Assembly: GCA_964495095.1 (NCBI GenBank)
Contig: CAZBUH010000012.1
Coordinates: 1 to 27,673 of the forward strand
Origin: CAZBUH01 sp964495095
Lineage (GTDB): Bacteria; Bacillota; Clostridia; Oscillospirales; Oscillospiraceae
Reading direction: 5' to 3'
Length of the DNA stretch: 27,673 nt
Every line of letters starts with the position of its first letter. Within the stretch, counting starts at the first letter, position 1. A model generated the notes under the pieces. The model did not search any database and was not told where the DNA came from. It saw only the letters and a program-made list of their open reading frames with translations. Below, piece by piece: positions 1-6,575 of the stretch. The translations under genes and the position numbers were made by a program.

Positions 1-20
1 GCTCTGCTGAAGCTGAATAA
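1..20 (+). CDS. 3' end of an upstream gene (partial)
   Basis: Only the last five codons and a TAA stop are in the window (reading S-A-E-A-E, stop at 18-20). The frame is chosen because its stop lies immediately before the intrinsic terminator at 23-61, the usual arrangement at the end of a transcription unit. Nothing can be said about the product. Confidence 0.45.
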
Positions 21-22
21 AA

Positions 23-61
23 ACGGTGCGCCGCAAAAGCTTGCAGCGCACCGTCTTTTTT
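23..61 (+). terminator. Rho-independent terminator
   Basis: The 9-bp arms ACGGTGCGC (23-31) and GCGCACCGT (46-54) are perfectly complementary and are followed by C and a run of T (55-61). It ends the gene whose stop codon is at 18-20. Confidence 0.85.
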
Positions 62-157
62 GCGTCCGGGGCGTCAGGCGGCCTTATTGCCTTTCTGTCC
101 CGTTTATAGGACACATCCTCTGATAAAATGGTAACATCAGAAGGGAGCGATGTCCAA

Positions 158-289
158 ATGAAACAGCAGTTTGAGCTAAGATATATAAGAGGCCATATCG
201 AGGTATACGACGGATACGGCAGGTTCTGCTTTTCAGCCGACACGGTGGCCGAGGCCCGGGAGGAGATTCGGGACATGCAGGCCGCCTAA
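158..289 (+). CDS. Small protein of 43 aa, function unknown
   Basis: A 43-codon frame with an AAGGGAG ribosome site at 141-147, about 10 nt before the ATG. An in-frame ATG at 128 would add ten residues but has no ribosome site. The product is soluble-looking and mixed in charge. It opens with a segment rich in aromatic and beta-type residues (FELRYIRGHIEVYDGYGRF), followed by a likely helix (ADTVAEAREEIRDMQ). This resembles small one-strand-pair-plus-helix proteins common in gut Clostridia, but I cannot name a family. It stands alone, with a terminated gene on the left and minus-strand genes on the right. The good ribosome site, sensible composition and lack of a better frame favour a real gene. 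Confidence 0.5.
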   Translation: MKQQFELRYIRGHIEVYDGYGRFCFSADTVAEAREEIRDMQAA

Positions 290-559
290 GAGGGATTTTC
301 AGTCTTTTCTCACATATTCCCTGATAAGCACCGCAGCTCCGGCAAATATATGACCCGTAAACGGGCCGGGCCGCCTCAGCGGCGGGTTTCAATAAAAGCA
401 TCCCCCCGGTTTAGCCGGGTATCCGTAAAACAGCAATCGGAAAATGAACGGCAACTGCCGTACAGGATTGGTTACAAATCAAACAGTCTCATTGCGATAC
501 CTCCACAGAATGATATTCAGCATGAGTATTTGTAAGCGTGGATTGTGATGGTGGTATCT

Positions 560-660
560 TTAACTATTGGAAACTCCGGTCTCCCAGCGGGAAACCGCCT
601 GGCGGGAGACGTCCAGCTTTTCAGCCAGCTCCTCCTGTGACAGCCCCGCTGTCCGCGGGC
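560..660 (-). pseudogene. Remnant of an XRE/Cro-type helix-turn-helix regulator
   Basis: On the minus strand one frame reads GLSQEELAEKLDVSRQAVSR then WETG before a TAA at 560-562. This is the classic Xre helix-turn-helix core: L-S-Q-E-E-L-A for helix 2 and V-S-R-Q-A-V-S-R-W-E for the recognition helix. A normal protein would have about 12-15 residues before it with a start codon, and more helices or a sensor region after it. Here no start or ribosome site is seen, the frame runs back into the 3' end of the DUF4349 gene, and translation stops seven residues after the Trp. I read it as a decayed gene cut at both ends. From 290 to 559 I see no other gene, only short GC hairpins such as CCCGG/CCGGG near 406-420. 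Confidence 0.7.
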
Positions 661-1608
661 TTACTCCCCGCCGTTTCCGCCTTTTTTCTTCTTTTTCACG
701 GAGATGCGGATGACTATGATGATTACGGCGGCTATCACGCCCAGGAGCACTATCACGGGCAGCGCCGCGATTATCGCTTTAAGCAGCCACTTAAAGAAGC
801 TGCCCATGGCCTTCAGGGTGCCCTTCAGACTGTCCCCTACCTCCTGCCAGTAGGTGCGCTGTATATCCGGCTCCTCCGTAAGCTCCCTTACCTCCTGGAT
901 GTTCAAGGTTATGGTGCTGTAATCCACCTGATTCTGCCAGTTTTTCAGCATGGAGGTGAGGCTCTCTATCTCATACCGCACATTGGATAGCCGCTCCTCT
1001 ATGGCTATCATGTCCTCCACCGTCTCGCACTTTTCCAGCATTGACAAAAGCCGCTCTTCCTCTATCTCGTAGGTCTCCAGCCGCGACTGGGTGTCCACAA
1101 ACTGGGACGTGATATTCTCGGTGTAGGTGTTGCAGGCGATGACGTTGCCCAGCTCTGAAAGGCCGCTTTTCATGTCCTCAAAGCTGTCCACAGGCACCCT
1201 TACGGTGTAGCTGGCGGTGCGGTACACGTCGTAGCCGTAGTACCGGCTGCTGTAGTCGATGCCGGACACGTAAGAGCTCTCAAGAAACGCCCCGTATTTT
1301 GACAGCATACCGTCTATCTTCCCTATGGTGCCGTCAAAATCCAGCGTCTCAATATCCGCCGAGGCAGAGTAGATTATTTTCTCGGCAAAATCCGTGCTCT
1401 TCTCCGAAACGGCATCCGAAAATCCGGCGCTGTCCGCCTCATCCGGCGCGGTTTCTGACTCCATCATGGCCGGGGCGTCGGCCCAGCTTTCGGCATCCTG
1501 CATCGCCCCGTTATCAATGGCGGCGGAGTAATCTGCGCTGCCGCAGGCGCAGAGCAGCGTCAGCAACAGCACGAAAATAAGCGCAAGGGCTGAATACCTT
1601 TTTTTCAT
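661..1608 (-). CDS. DUF4349 domain lipoprotein with a C-terminal membrane anchor
   Basis: A 315-aa envelope protein. Residues 1-21 form a lipoprotein signal (basic MKKR, hydrophobic core, lipobox ending at Cys21). An acidic Ala/Glu/Asp-rich spacer to about residue 75 follows. The DUF4349 region covers roughly 75-250: a beta-type start (KIIYSASADIETLDFD), then a long coiled-coil-like stretch with SRLETYEIEEERL and VEDMIAIEERLSNVRYEIE. One strong membrane helix lies near 280-305, followed by a lysine-rich cytoplasmic tail. With a lipid anchor at one end and a helix at the other, both ends sit in the membrane. The GGGAGG ribosome site precedes the ATG closely. The LysR gene lies 60 nt upstream on the same strand. 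The biochemical function of DUF4349 proteins is unknown; they are often found beside sigma or stress regulators. Confidence 0.85.
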   Translation of the reverse strand: MKKRYSALALIFVLLLTLLCACGSADYSAAIDNGAMQDAESWADAPAMMESETAPDEADSAGFSDAVSEKSTDFAEKIIYSASADIETLDFDGTIGKIDGMLSKYGAFLESSYVSGIDYSSRYYGYDVYRTASYTVRVPVDSFEDMKSGLSELGNVIACNTYTENITSQFVDTQSRLETYEIEEERLLSMLEKCETVEDMIAIEERLSNVRYEIESLTSMLKNWQNQVDYSTITLNIQEVRELTEEPDIQRTYWQEVGDSLKGTLKAMGSFFKWLLKAIIAALPVIVLLGVIAAVIIIVIRISVKKKKKGGNGGE

Positions 1609-1668
1609 CTTTTTTACCTCCCGTGTTTTCGTATCTATGCTCTATGACGTATTCCGCAGGAAAAAGTT

Positions 1669-2541
1669 TCAGAAAATATTCAAAAATTCCTCCAGCACCT
1701 TTCCGCCGGCCCCGTCCACCCACACGGCCGCATGGAAAATATCCGCCGCCGGGTCCGGGATATCTATGGTCTTAAGGCCGGAAAACCTGTGGTATTCAAA
1801 GTAGCTTTTGGGCAGGGAGACCATCGTCTCCCCCATCTGGGTGGTTATAAAGGACACGGGCACGCTGTCCACCGTCCGGAGCCGCGGCTCAAGGCCCATA
1901 TTGGAAAAGCTTTTCAGCATACGGGAGCGGCCCCGGGGCTTATTTGACACCACCGCCACCTCGTACCGCTCCACCGCGTCGCGGCAGGTGTTCACATCCT
2001 CCCGATCCTCCACCACCAGGATCAGCCTGTCCCGGTGTACAATCCGGCTTTTAAATTCCGGCGGCAGTGCCTCGTTGTGGCGCAGGAGCAGGAACGCCGC
2101 GTCCGTCTCCCCGTATCTCAGCATGTCCTGGCAGTCGGGAAAGGGCGCAGACTGGACGGATATCTTAAGCCCCGGCCTCTCCTTGCCGAAAGCCGCTATT
2201 TTTTCCGTGATGCCGGTGCTGTCAAAGTGGTCCTCCGTGTCGTCAAATACTATCCGTAGCTTTTCCGCCCCGGCAATTTCCCCGCCGTTTCCCGAGACAA
2301 TCTCCCGTATGCGCTCCGACCGGGAGACGGCCTCCTGGGCCTCCCCCAGCATGGCCCTGCCCGCGGCGGTCAGATATACGCTCCTGCCGCCCCGGACAAA
2401 AAGCTCCTCCCCAAGCTCCCGCTCAAGCTCCGATATCTGGTGGCTCAGGGCGGGCTGCGATACGTACAGCGAGTCCGCCGCGCGGCTGAAATTCTGGTGC
2501 TCCGCCACCGCGAGAAAGTATCTGAGCTGCTTTAATTCCAT
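1669..2541 (-). CDS. LysR-family transcriptional regulator
   Basis: A 290-aa protein starting at MELKQLRYFLAVAEHQNFSR, the standard LysR winged-helix opening. The wing region continues with AADSLYVSQPALSHQISELE and a linker helix, then an effector-binding domain from about residue 90 to the end. A longer frame adding 13 residues is possible, but the GAGGGGG ribosome site lies just before the ATG at 2541. The effector domain is ordinary in length and the ligand cannot be inferred. LysR regulators usually control a divergent neighbour, but here the divergent side holds only the palindrome cluster (2565-2697) and then another minus-strand gene, so the target may be the downstream DUF4349 gene or the regulator itself. 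A TATAAT hexamer on the minus strand at 2563-2568 overlaps the first palindrome, which could therefore act as an operator. Confidence 0.9.
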   Translation of the reverse strand: MELKQLRYFLAVAEHQNFSRAADSLYVSQPALSHQISELERELGEELFVRGGRSVYLTAAGRAMLGEAQEAVSRSERIREIVSGNGGEIAGAEKLRIVFDDTEDHFDSTGITEKIAAFGKERPGLKISVQSAPFPDCQDMLRYGETDAAFLLLRHNEALPPEFKSRIVHRDRLILVVEDREDVNTCRDAVERYEVAVVSNKPRGRSRMLKSFSNMGLEPRLRTVDSVPVSFITTQMGETMVSLPKSYFEYHRFSGLKTIDIPDPAADIFHAAVWVDGAGGKVLEEFLNIF

Positions 2542-2564
2542 AACCCGGCCCCCTCTTTTTTGAT

Positions 2565-2697
2565 TATAACATAGCCGCAAGCGGCTATGTTATATCGCCA
2601 TGTGCCGTCTCCGACGGCACGGCGAATTTAAATTTTAAGCGCACAGGCGCGGAGCGTCTGTATGCGCGTTATAATAACCGCGCACGGTTATTATAAC
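2565..2697. repeat. Cluster of perfect inverted repeats
   Basis: Three consecutive hairpins fill the gap between the LysR gene and the glycosyltransferase. The first has 14-bp arms TATAACATAGCCGC and GCGGCTATGTTATA at 2565-2594 with a 2-nt loop. The second has 8-bp arms GTGCCGTC and GACGGCAC at 2602-2620. The third has 13-bp arms GTTATAATAACCG and CGGTTATTATAAC at 2668-2697 with a 4-nt loop. The outer edges share the direct repeat ATTATAACATA (2563-2573 and 2690-2700). No protein-coding signal is seen. It could be a small non-autonomous mobile element, a nested operator region, or structured RNA. Confidence 0.8.
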
Positions 2698-2747
2698 ATA
2701 TTAGCGGACGGGCGCGCCATGCTTTTTACTCGCCGCTCCGCCGACGC

Positions 2748-2774
2748 AAAAAAATTCCCCCTGACGGGGGAATT
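2748..2774 (-). terminator. Rho-independent terminator of the GT2 gene
   Basis: Arms AATTCCCCC and GGGGGAATT (2753-2761 and 2766-2774) enclose a 4-nt loop. Read on the minus strand they are followed by a run of T. It lies 8 nt past the stop of the glycosyltransferase gene. Confidence 0.9.
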
Positions 2775-2781
2775 GGGATTT

Positions 2782-3744
2782 TCAGTCCTCGTGCAGAACT
2801 TCCTGCACAATATACCTGGGCCTGGCCTTAGTCTCCAGGAACACCTTGCCCACATATTCTCCCACAATCCCCAGGGCCAGCATTATAAAGCCGCCTACGA
2901 AGAACAGGGAAAAAATAATTATCTTCCAGTTTAACATACTGTGCCCGAAAATCGCCATAATGACGGACACCGCCAGGAACACGATGCTGAAGGCTATGAA
3001 CAAAATTCCCACGGCGGATATAAAATGTATGGGCTTTGCCGAAAGGGATGTTATCCCATCCCCGGCCAGGGCCAGCATCTTTTTAAGGGGATATTTGCTC
3101 TCGCCGGCAAAGCGCTCGCTGCGCTCGTAGGTGACCGTATCGGTCTTAAAGCCCAGCATCGGTATTATGCCCCGGAGGAACAGATTCCGCTCCCCGTACC
3201 GGGAAAGGGCCTCCAGCGCCCGGCGGCTCATAAGCCTGTAGTCGGCGTGGTTAAACACTATCTCCCCGCCCATGGCCGATATTACCTTGTAGTAGCCCTC
3301 CGCCGTAAGGCGCTTAAAGGCGGAGTCCTTCTCCCTTTTCGACCTGACGCCGTATACGATATCGCAGCCGTCCAGGTATTTATCCACCATGGCGTCAACG
3401 GCGTTTATATCGTCCTGAAGGTCCGCGTCCATGGATATCACCATGTCGGCCTTGTCCTTCACTGTCATAAGCCCGGCCAAAAGCGCGTTCTGGTGTCCGC
3501 GGTTTCTTGACAGGCAGATGCCGGAAAACAGCCTGTCCGCGCTGTGCAGCGCCGATATAAGCTCCCATGTCCTGTCCTTAGAGCCGTCGTTTACAAGCAC
3601 CACCCGGCTCTCCGGGTCTATTTTCCCCGCGTCTATAAGGGCACGCATTTTTTCCCGGAGCCGCTTTGAGGTCTCCGGAAGCACCTCCTCCTCATTGTAG
3701 CAGGGCACCACTATATAGAGCTTGTTTTTCAGCATGTTATCCAA
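2782..3744 (-). CDS. GT2 family polyprenyl-phosphate glycosyltransferase, membrane anchored
   Basis: A 320-aa protein of the DPM1/GtrB/YkcC group, which moves a sugar from a nucleotide sugar to undecaprenyl phosphate on the inner face of the membrane. The GT-A domain covers about residues 1-235: YIVVPCYNEEEVLPET, the VLVNDGSKDRTWE nucleotide site, LSRNRGHQNALLAG, and the metal-binding DAD in SMDADLQDD. Two C-terminal membrane helices lie near 240-265 and 275-300, as in GtrB. The start is a TTG at 3744 with AAAGGAG 7 nt upstream; the in-frame ATG three codons later is too far from that site. A TTGAAT-17-TATACT promoter and a terminator bracket the gene, so it is monocistronic. The sugar is unknown; no flippase or acceptor transferase lies beside it. 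Confidence 0.9.
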   Translation of the reverse strand: MDNMLKNKLYIVVPCYNEEEVLPETSKRLREKMRALIDAGKIDPESRVVLVNDGSKDRTWELISALHSADRLFSGICLSRNRGHQNALLAGLMTVKDKADMVISMDADLQDDINAVDAMVDKYLDGCDIVYGVRSKREKDSAFKRLTAEGYYKVISAMGGEIVFNHADYRLMSRRALEALSRYGERNLFLRGIIPMLGFKTDTVTYERSERFAGESKYPLKKMLALAGDGITSLSAKPIHFISAVGILFIAFSIVFLAVSVIMAIFGHSMLNWKIIIFSLFFVGGFIMLALGIVGEYVGKVFLETKARPRYIVQEVLHED

Positions 3745-3776
3745 CTTAAGGCTCCTTTCAAACGGGGTTTGACCTT

Positions 3777-3805
3777 AGTATAATCCGAATATTAAACAAA
3801 TTCAA
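3777..3805 (-). promoter_or_regulatory. Sigma-A type promoter of the GT2 gene
   Basis: On the minus strand TTGAAT (3805-3800) and TATACT (3782-3777) are separated by exactly 17 nt. Transcription would start near 3770, leaving a short leader before the TTG start at 3744. Confidence 0.7.
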
Positions 3806-3871
3806 CATAATAATCGCATAAAAGCATATAATAGCTTTGATTTTCGCGGATTTTTTTATGCAGTTTTGTCC

Positions 3872-3900
3872 TTGAAAAAATTCCCCCCGGGGAATAGAAT
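3872..3900 (+). promoter_or_regulatory. Promoter of the trmL-glycolysis operon with an embedded palindrome
   Basis: TTGAAA (3872-3877) and TAGAAT (3895-3900) are 17 nt apart. The spacer is largely filled by the inverted repeat ATTCCCC-CC-GGGGAAT at 3880-3895, which touches the -10 box. A protein bound there would block RNA polymerase, so it is a candidate operator. A similar 14-bp palindrome without the 2-bp centre occurs at 10197-10210. Confidence 0.65.
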
Positions 3901-3996
3901 ATGTATGCTGTGATAAAGGGCTGTAAAAGTCCCGATTTTCCGGCCAAAACCGGCGGATAATGTCACAAATATACCTGTTCAGAACGGGTGAAAGCA

Positions 3997-4476
3997 ATGA
4001 TCAACATAGTCCTCCATGAGCCGGAGATTCCCATGAACACCGGCAATATCGCCAGGACCTGCGCCTGCACCGGCGCGCGGCTCCACCTTATAAAGCCCCT
4101 CGGCTTCGATATCTCCGACAGGGCGGTGAAAAGGGCCGGCCTCGACTATTGGCATCTGGTGGATATAAGCGTATACGACAGCATAGAGGAGTATTTCGAA
4201 AAAAACGGCAGCGAAAATATCTGGCTCGCCACCACCAAGGCGCCCAGGTCCTACGCCGAGGCGGAATTTACCGACGGCTGCGCCCTTGTTTTCGGCAAGG
4301 AGACCGCGGGCCTGCCAAAATATATAAGGGAAAAATATTACTCAAGGTGCATACGGATACCCATGCGGGAGGAGGCCAGGAGCCTCAACCTTGCAAACTC
4401 CGTGGCAATACTGTGCTATGAGGCATTAAAACAGCTCAATTTCCCGAACCTTCAGGGATTCGGCGAAATGAAATGA
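3997..4476 (+). CDS. trmL: tRNA (cytidine(34)-2'-O)-methyltransferase
   Basis: A 159-aa SPOUT methyltransferase, the usual size for TrmL. It transfers a methyl group from S-adenosylmethionine to the 2'-OH of the wobble nucleotide in tRNA-Leu species. The three SPOUT motifs are all present: EIPMNTGNIART near the N terminus, LVFGKETAGLP in the middle, and IPMREEARSLNLANSVAI at the C-terminal knot. The GTG at 3988 is an alternative start, but GGGTGA placed 7 nt before the ATG at 3997 makes the shorter form better. It is the first gene after the promoter at 3872, and pgk begins 20 nt after its stop, so it is probably cotranscribed with the glycolytic genes. That position is often taken by cggR and gap in other Firmicutes. 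Confidence 0.93.
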   Translation: MINIVLHEPEIPMNTGNIARTCACTGARLHLIKPLGFDISDRAVKRAGLDYWHLVDISVYDSIEEYFEKNGSENIWLATTKAPRSYAEAEFTDGCALVFGKETAGLPKYIREKYYSRCIRIPMREEARSLNLANSVAILCYEALKQLNFPNLQGFGEMK

Positions 4477-4496
4477 ACAAAACAGGAGGAAAAAAC

Positions 4497-5690
4497 ATGA
4501 ATTACAGCAAGAAGTCTGTCGCCGACGTAGACGTCTCCGGCAAAAAGGTTCTGCTCCGCTGCGATTTTAACGTTCCCCAGAACAAAGAGACCGGGGAAAT
4601 CACCAGCGACAAGAGGATAGTAGCCTCGCTGCCAACCATAAAGTATCTTCTGGAAAAGGGCGCCGCGGTCATCGCCTGCTCCCACCTTGGAAAGCCCAAG
4701 GGCGAGTGGAAAACCGGCCTGAGCCTTGCCCCGGTGGCAAAGCGCCTCTCAGAATATCTGGGCCAGGAGGTAATCTTCTGCAAGGACGTTGTGGGAGAGG
4801 ACGCCAAGGCCAAGGCTGCCGCGCTGAAGCCCGGACAGATAATGCTGCTTGAAAACCTCCGTTTCCACATCCAGGAGGAGAAGAACGACCCGGAATTTGC
4901 CAAAGAGCTGGCCTCCATGGCGGAGCTTTATGTGTCCGACGCTTTCGGCACAGTGCACCGGGCTCACGCCTCCACAGCCGGCGTCGCGGCTTATCTCCCC
5001 GCCGTCTCCGGCTTCCTTGTGGCAAAGGAGCTTGAGATTATGGGCGGCGCGCTGGAAAACCCGAAGCGCCCCTTCGTGGCTATTCTGGGCGGGGCAAAGG
5101 TCTCCGACAAGATAGCGGTCATAAATAACCTGCTTGAAAAGGCCGACACCATAATCATCGGCGGCGGCATGGCCTACACCTTCACAAAGGCCCAGGGCGG
5201 CTCCATCGGAAAATCCCTCCTGGAGGAGGACAAGATGGACTATGCCCTGGATATGATAGCCAAAGCAAAAGCCAGGGGCGTAAAGCTCCTGCTCCCCACC
5301 GACAACTACTGCGCCAGGGAGTTTTCCGCCGACGCGGAGCCGATTCTCACAAAGGCCGACCAGATTTCCGACGACCTTATGGGCATGGACATCGGCCCTG
5401 AGACGGCCAGGACTTACGCCGAGGCCGTAAAGGACGCGGGCACCGTGGTGTGGAACGGCCCCATGGGCGTTTTTGAGTTCCCCGCCTTTGCAAAGGGGAC
5501 CGAGGCAATGGCAAAGGCCCTGGCTGAATCCGGAGCCGTAACCATCGTCGGAGGCGGCGATTCCGCGGCTGCCGTGGAGCAGCTCGGCTACGCCGACAGG
5601 ATAACCCACATATCCACCGGCGGCGGGGCCTCTCTTGAATTTCTGGAGGGTAAGGAGCTGCCGGGCGTGGCCTGCCTCCTTGACAAATAA
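4497..5690 (+). CDS. pgk: Phosphoglycerate kinase
   Basis: A 397-aa cytosolic enzyme that moves the acyl phosphate of 1,3-bisphosphoglycerate to ADP, the first ATP-yielding step of glycolysis. The N-terminal substrate domain shows VLLRCDFNVP (basic and DFN substrate residues), ACSHLGKPKG and LLENLRFH. The hinge is followed by the nucleotide domain with AILGGAKVSDKI, IIIGGGMAYTF, VVWNGPMGVFEF and the terminal phosphate loop VGGGDSAAAVEQ. The length is normal. The ATG at 4497 follows AGGAGG; an upstream in-frame ATG at 4473 overlaps the end of trmL and lacks a ribosome site. It is the second gene of the operon. Confidence 0.98.
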   Translation: MNYSKKSVADVDVSGKKVLLRCDFNVPQNKETGEITSDKRIVASLPTIKYLLEKGAAVIACSHLGKPKGEWKTGLSLAPVAKRLSEYLGQEVIFCKDVVGEDAKAKAAALKPGQIMLLENLRFHIQEEKNDPEFAKELASMAELYVSDAFGTVHRAHASTAGVAAYLPAVSGFLVAKELEIMGGALENPKRPFVAILGGAKVSDKIAVINNLLEKADTIIIGGGMAYTFTKAQGGSIGKSLLEEDKMDYALDMIAKAKARGVKLLLPTDNYCAREFSADAEPILTKADQISDDLMGMDIGPETARTYAEAVKDAGTVVWNGPMGVFEFPAFAKGTEAMAKALAESGAVTIVGGGDSAAAVEQLGYADRITHISTGGGASLEFLEGKELPGVACLLDK

Positions 5691-5693
5691 AAA

Positions 5694-5748
5694 GCCGGCA
5701 GGACCCCAGGCCCCGCCGGATAAACGGGCCGTAAATTTCTTTCGGCCC
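5694..5748 (+). other. Two hairpins between pgk and tpiA
   Basis: The 87-nt gap between pgk and tpiA holds a GC-rich fold (CCGGC near 5694 with GCCGG near 5716) and a second hairpin with arms GGGCCG (5726-5731) and CGGCCC (5743-5748). No T run follows either one, so they are not good terminators. They may influence mRNA processing or the relative output of pgk, but that is inference. Confidence 0.4.
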
Positions 5749-5777
5749 ATACATAAAAAGAAAAAAGGAGAAATACT

Positions 5778-6557
5778 ATGAACACGAAGTACCGCAAGAC
5801 CATTATCGCCGGCAACTGGAAAATGAACATGCTGGCCTCAGAGGTAAAGCCTTTCGCCGATGGGCTGAAGGCCCTTGTTCCCAGAGCGAAATGGTGCGAA
5901 ATGGTCGTCTGCGTCCCTTTTGTGATGATTCCCGCCGCTCTGCGGGCCTTTAAGGACTCCAAGGTCGCCGTGGGCGCCGAAAACTTAAACGAGAACGAGT
6001 CCGGCGCGTACACCGGCGAGGTCTCCGCCAACATGCTCAAGGATTTAGGCGTGAAATACGTCATTATCGGCCACTCTGAGCGCAGGCAGTATTACGGCGA
6101 GACCGACATCAGCGTAAATAAGAAGGTACACGCCGCTCTGGGCGCGGACCTCCATCCCATCGTCTGCGTTGGCGAGAGCCTGGAGCAGAGGGAGCTGGGC
6201 ATAACGCTGGAGCTTATAACCCTCCAGGTAAAGACTGCCCTGGCAAACGTGCCCGCTGAAAAAATGCGCCACGTTACCATCGCCTACGAGCCTATCTGGG
6301 CCATCGGCACCGGCAAGACGGCCACAGCCGAGCAGGCAAACGAGGTCTGCTCCGCCATCCGCGCCGTCATCCGCGGACTTTACGGCGCAAGAGTCGCAAG
6401 GGCCGTCACCATTCAGTACGGCGGCTCCATGAACGACGGCAACGCCGCAGAGCTTCTTGCCCAGCCCGACATCGACGGCGGCCTTATCGGCGGCGCGTCC
6501 CTGAAGCCCGAGAAATTCGCAAAGATTATCGAGGCTGCAAACCAGAGCGAAAATTAA
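5778..6557 (+). CDS. tpiA: Triosephosphate isomerase
   Basis: A 259-aa TIM-barrel enzyme that interconverts dihydroxyacetone phosphate and glyceraldehyde 3-phosphate in the cytosol. Active-site elements are intact: Lys15 in AGNWKMN, the catalytic His in VIIGHSERR near residue 99, and the catalytic Glu with the flexible lid in AYEPIWAIGTGKTAT near 170. The phosphate-binding loops YGGSM and GLIGGASL are at the C terminus. The start follows AAGGAG with good spacing. gpmI begins 18 nt after its stop. The order pgk-tpiA-gpmI-eno is the standard Firmicute arrangement. Confidence 0.98.
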   Translation: MNTKYRKTIIAGNWKMNMLASEVKPFADGLKALVPRAKWCEMVVCVPFVMIPAALRAFKDSKVAVGAENLNENESGAYTGEVSANMLKDLGVKYVIIGHSERRQYYGETDISVNKKVHAALGADLHPIVCVGESLEQRELGITLELITLQVKTALANVPAEKMRHVTIAYEPIWAIGTGKTATAEQANEVCSAIRAVIRGLYGARVARAVTIQYGGSMNDGNAAELLAQPDIDGGLIGGASLKPEKFAKIIEAANQSEN

Positions 6558-6575
6558 AAGATTTTCGAGGAGAAT

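Noticed and set aside
350..535. 61-aa plus-strand frame before the HTH remnant
   Set aside because: There is no ribosome site, the composition is Arg/Ser/Pro-like shadow, and it starts inside a GC hairpin area.
4749..5750. 333-aa open frame on the minus strand across pgk
   Set aside because: It is the antisense of a perfectly conserved pgk gene. High GC with G/C third positions leaves long antisense frames open. There is no ribosome site and the composition is Gly/His/Val-rich.
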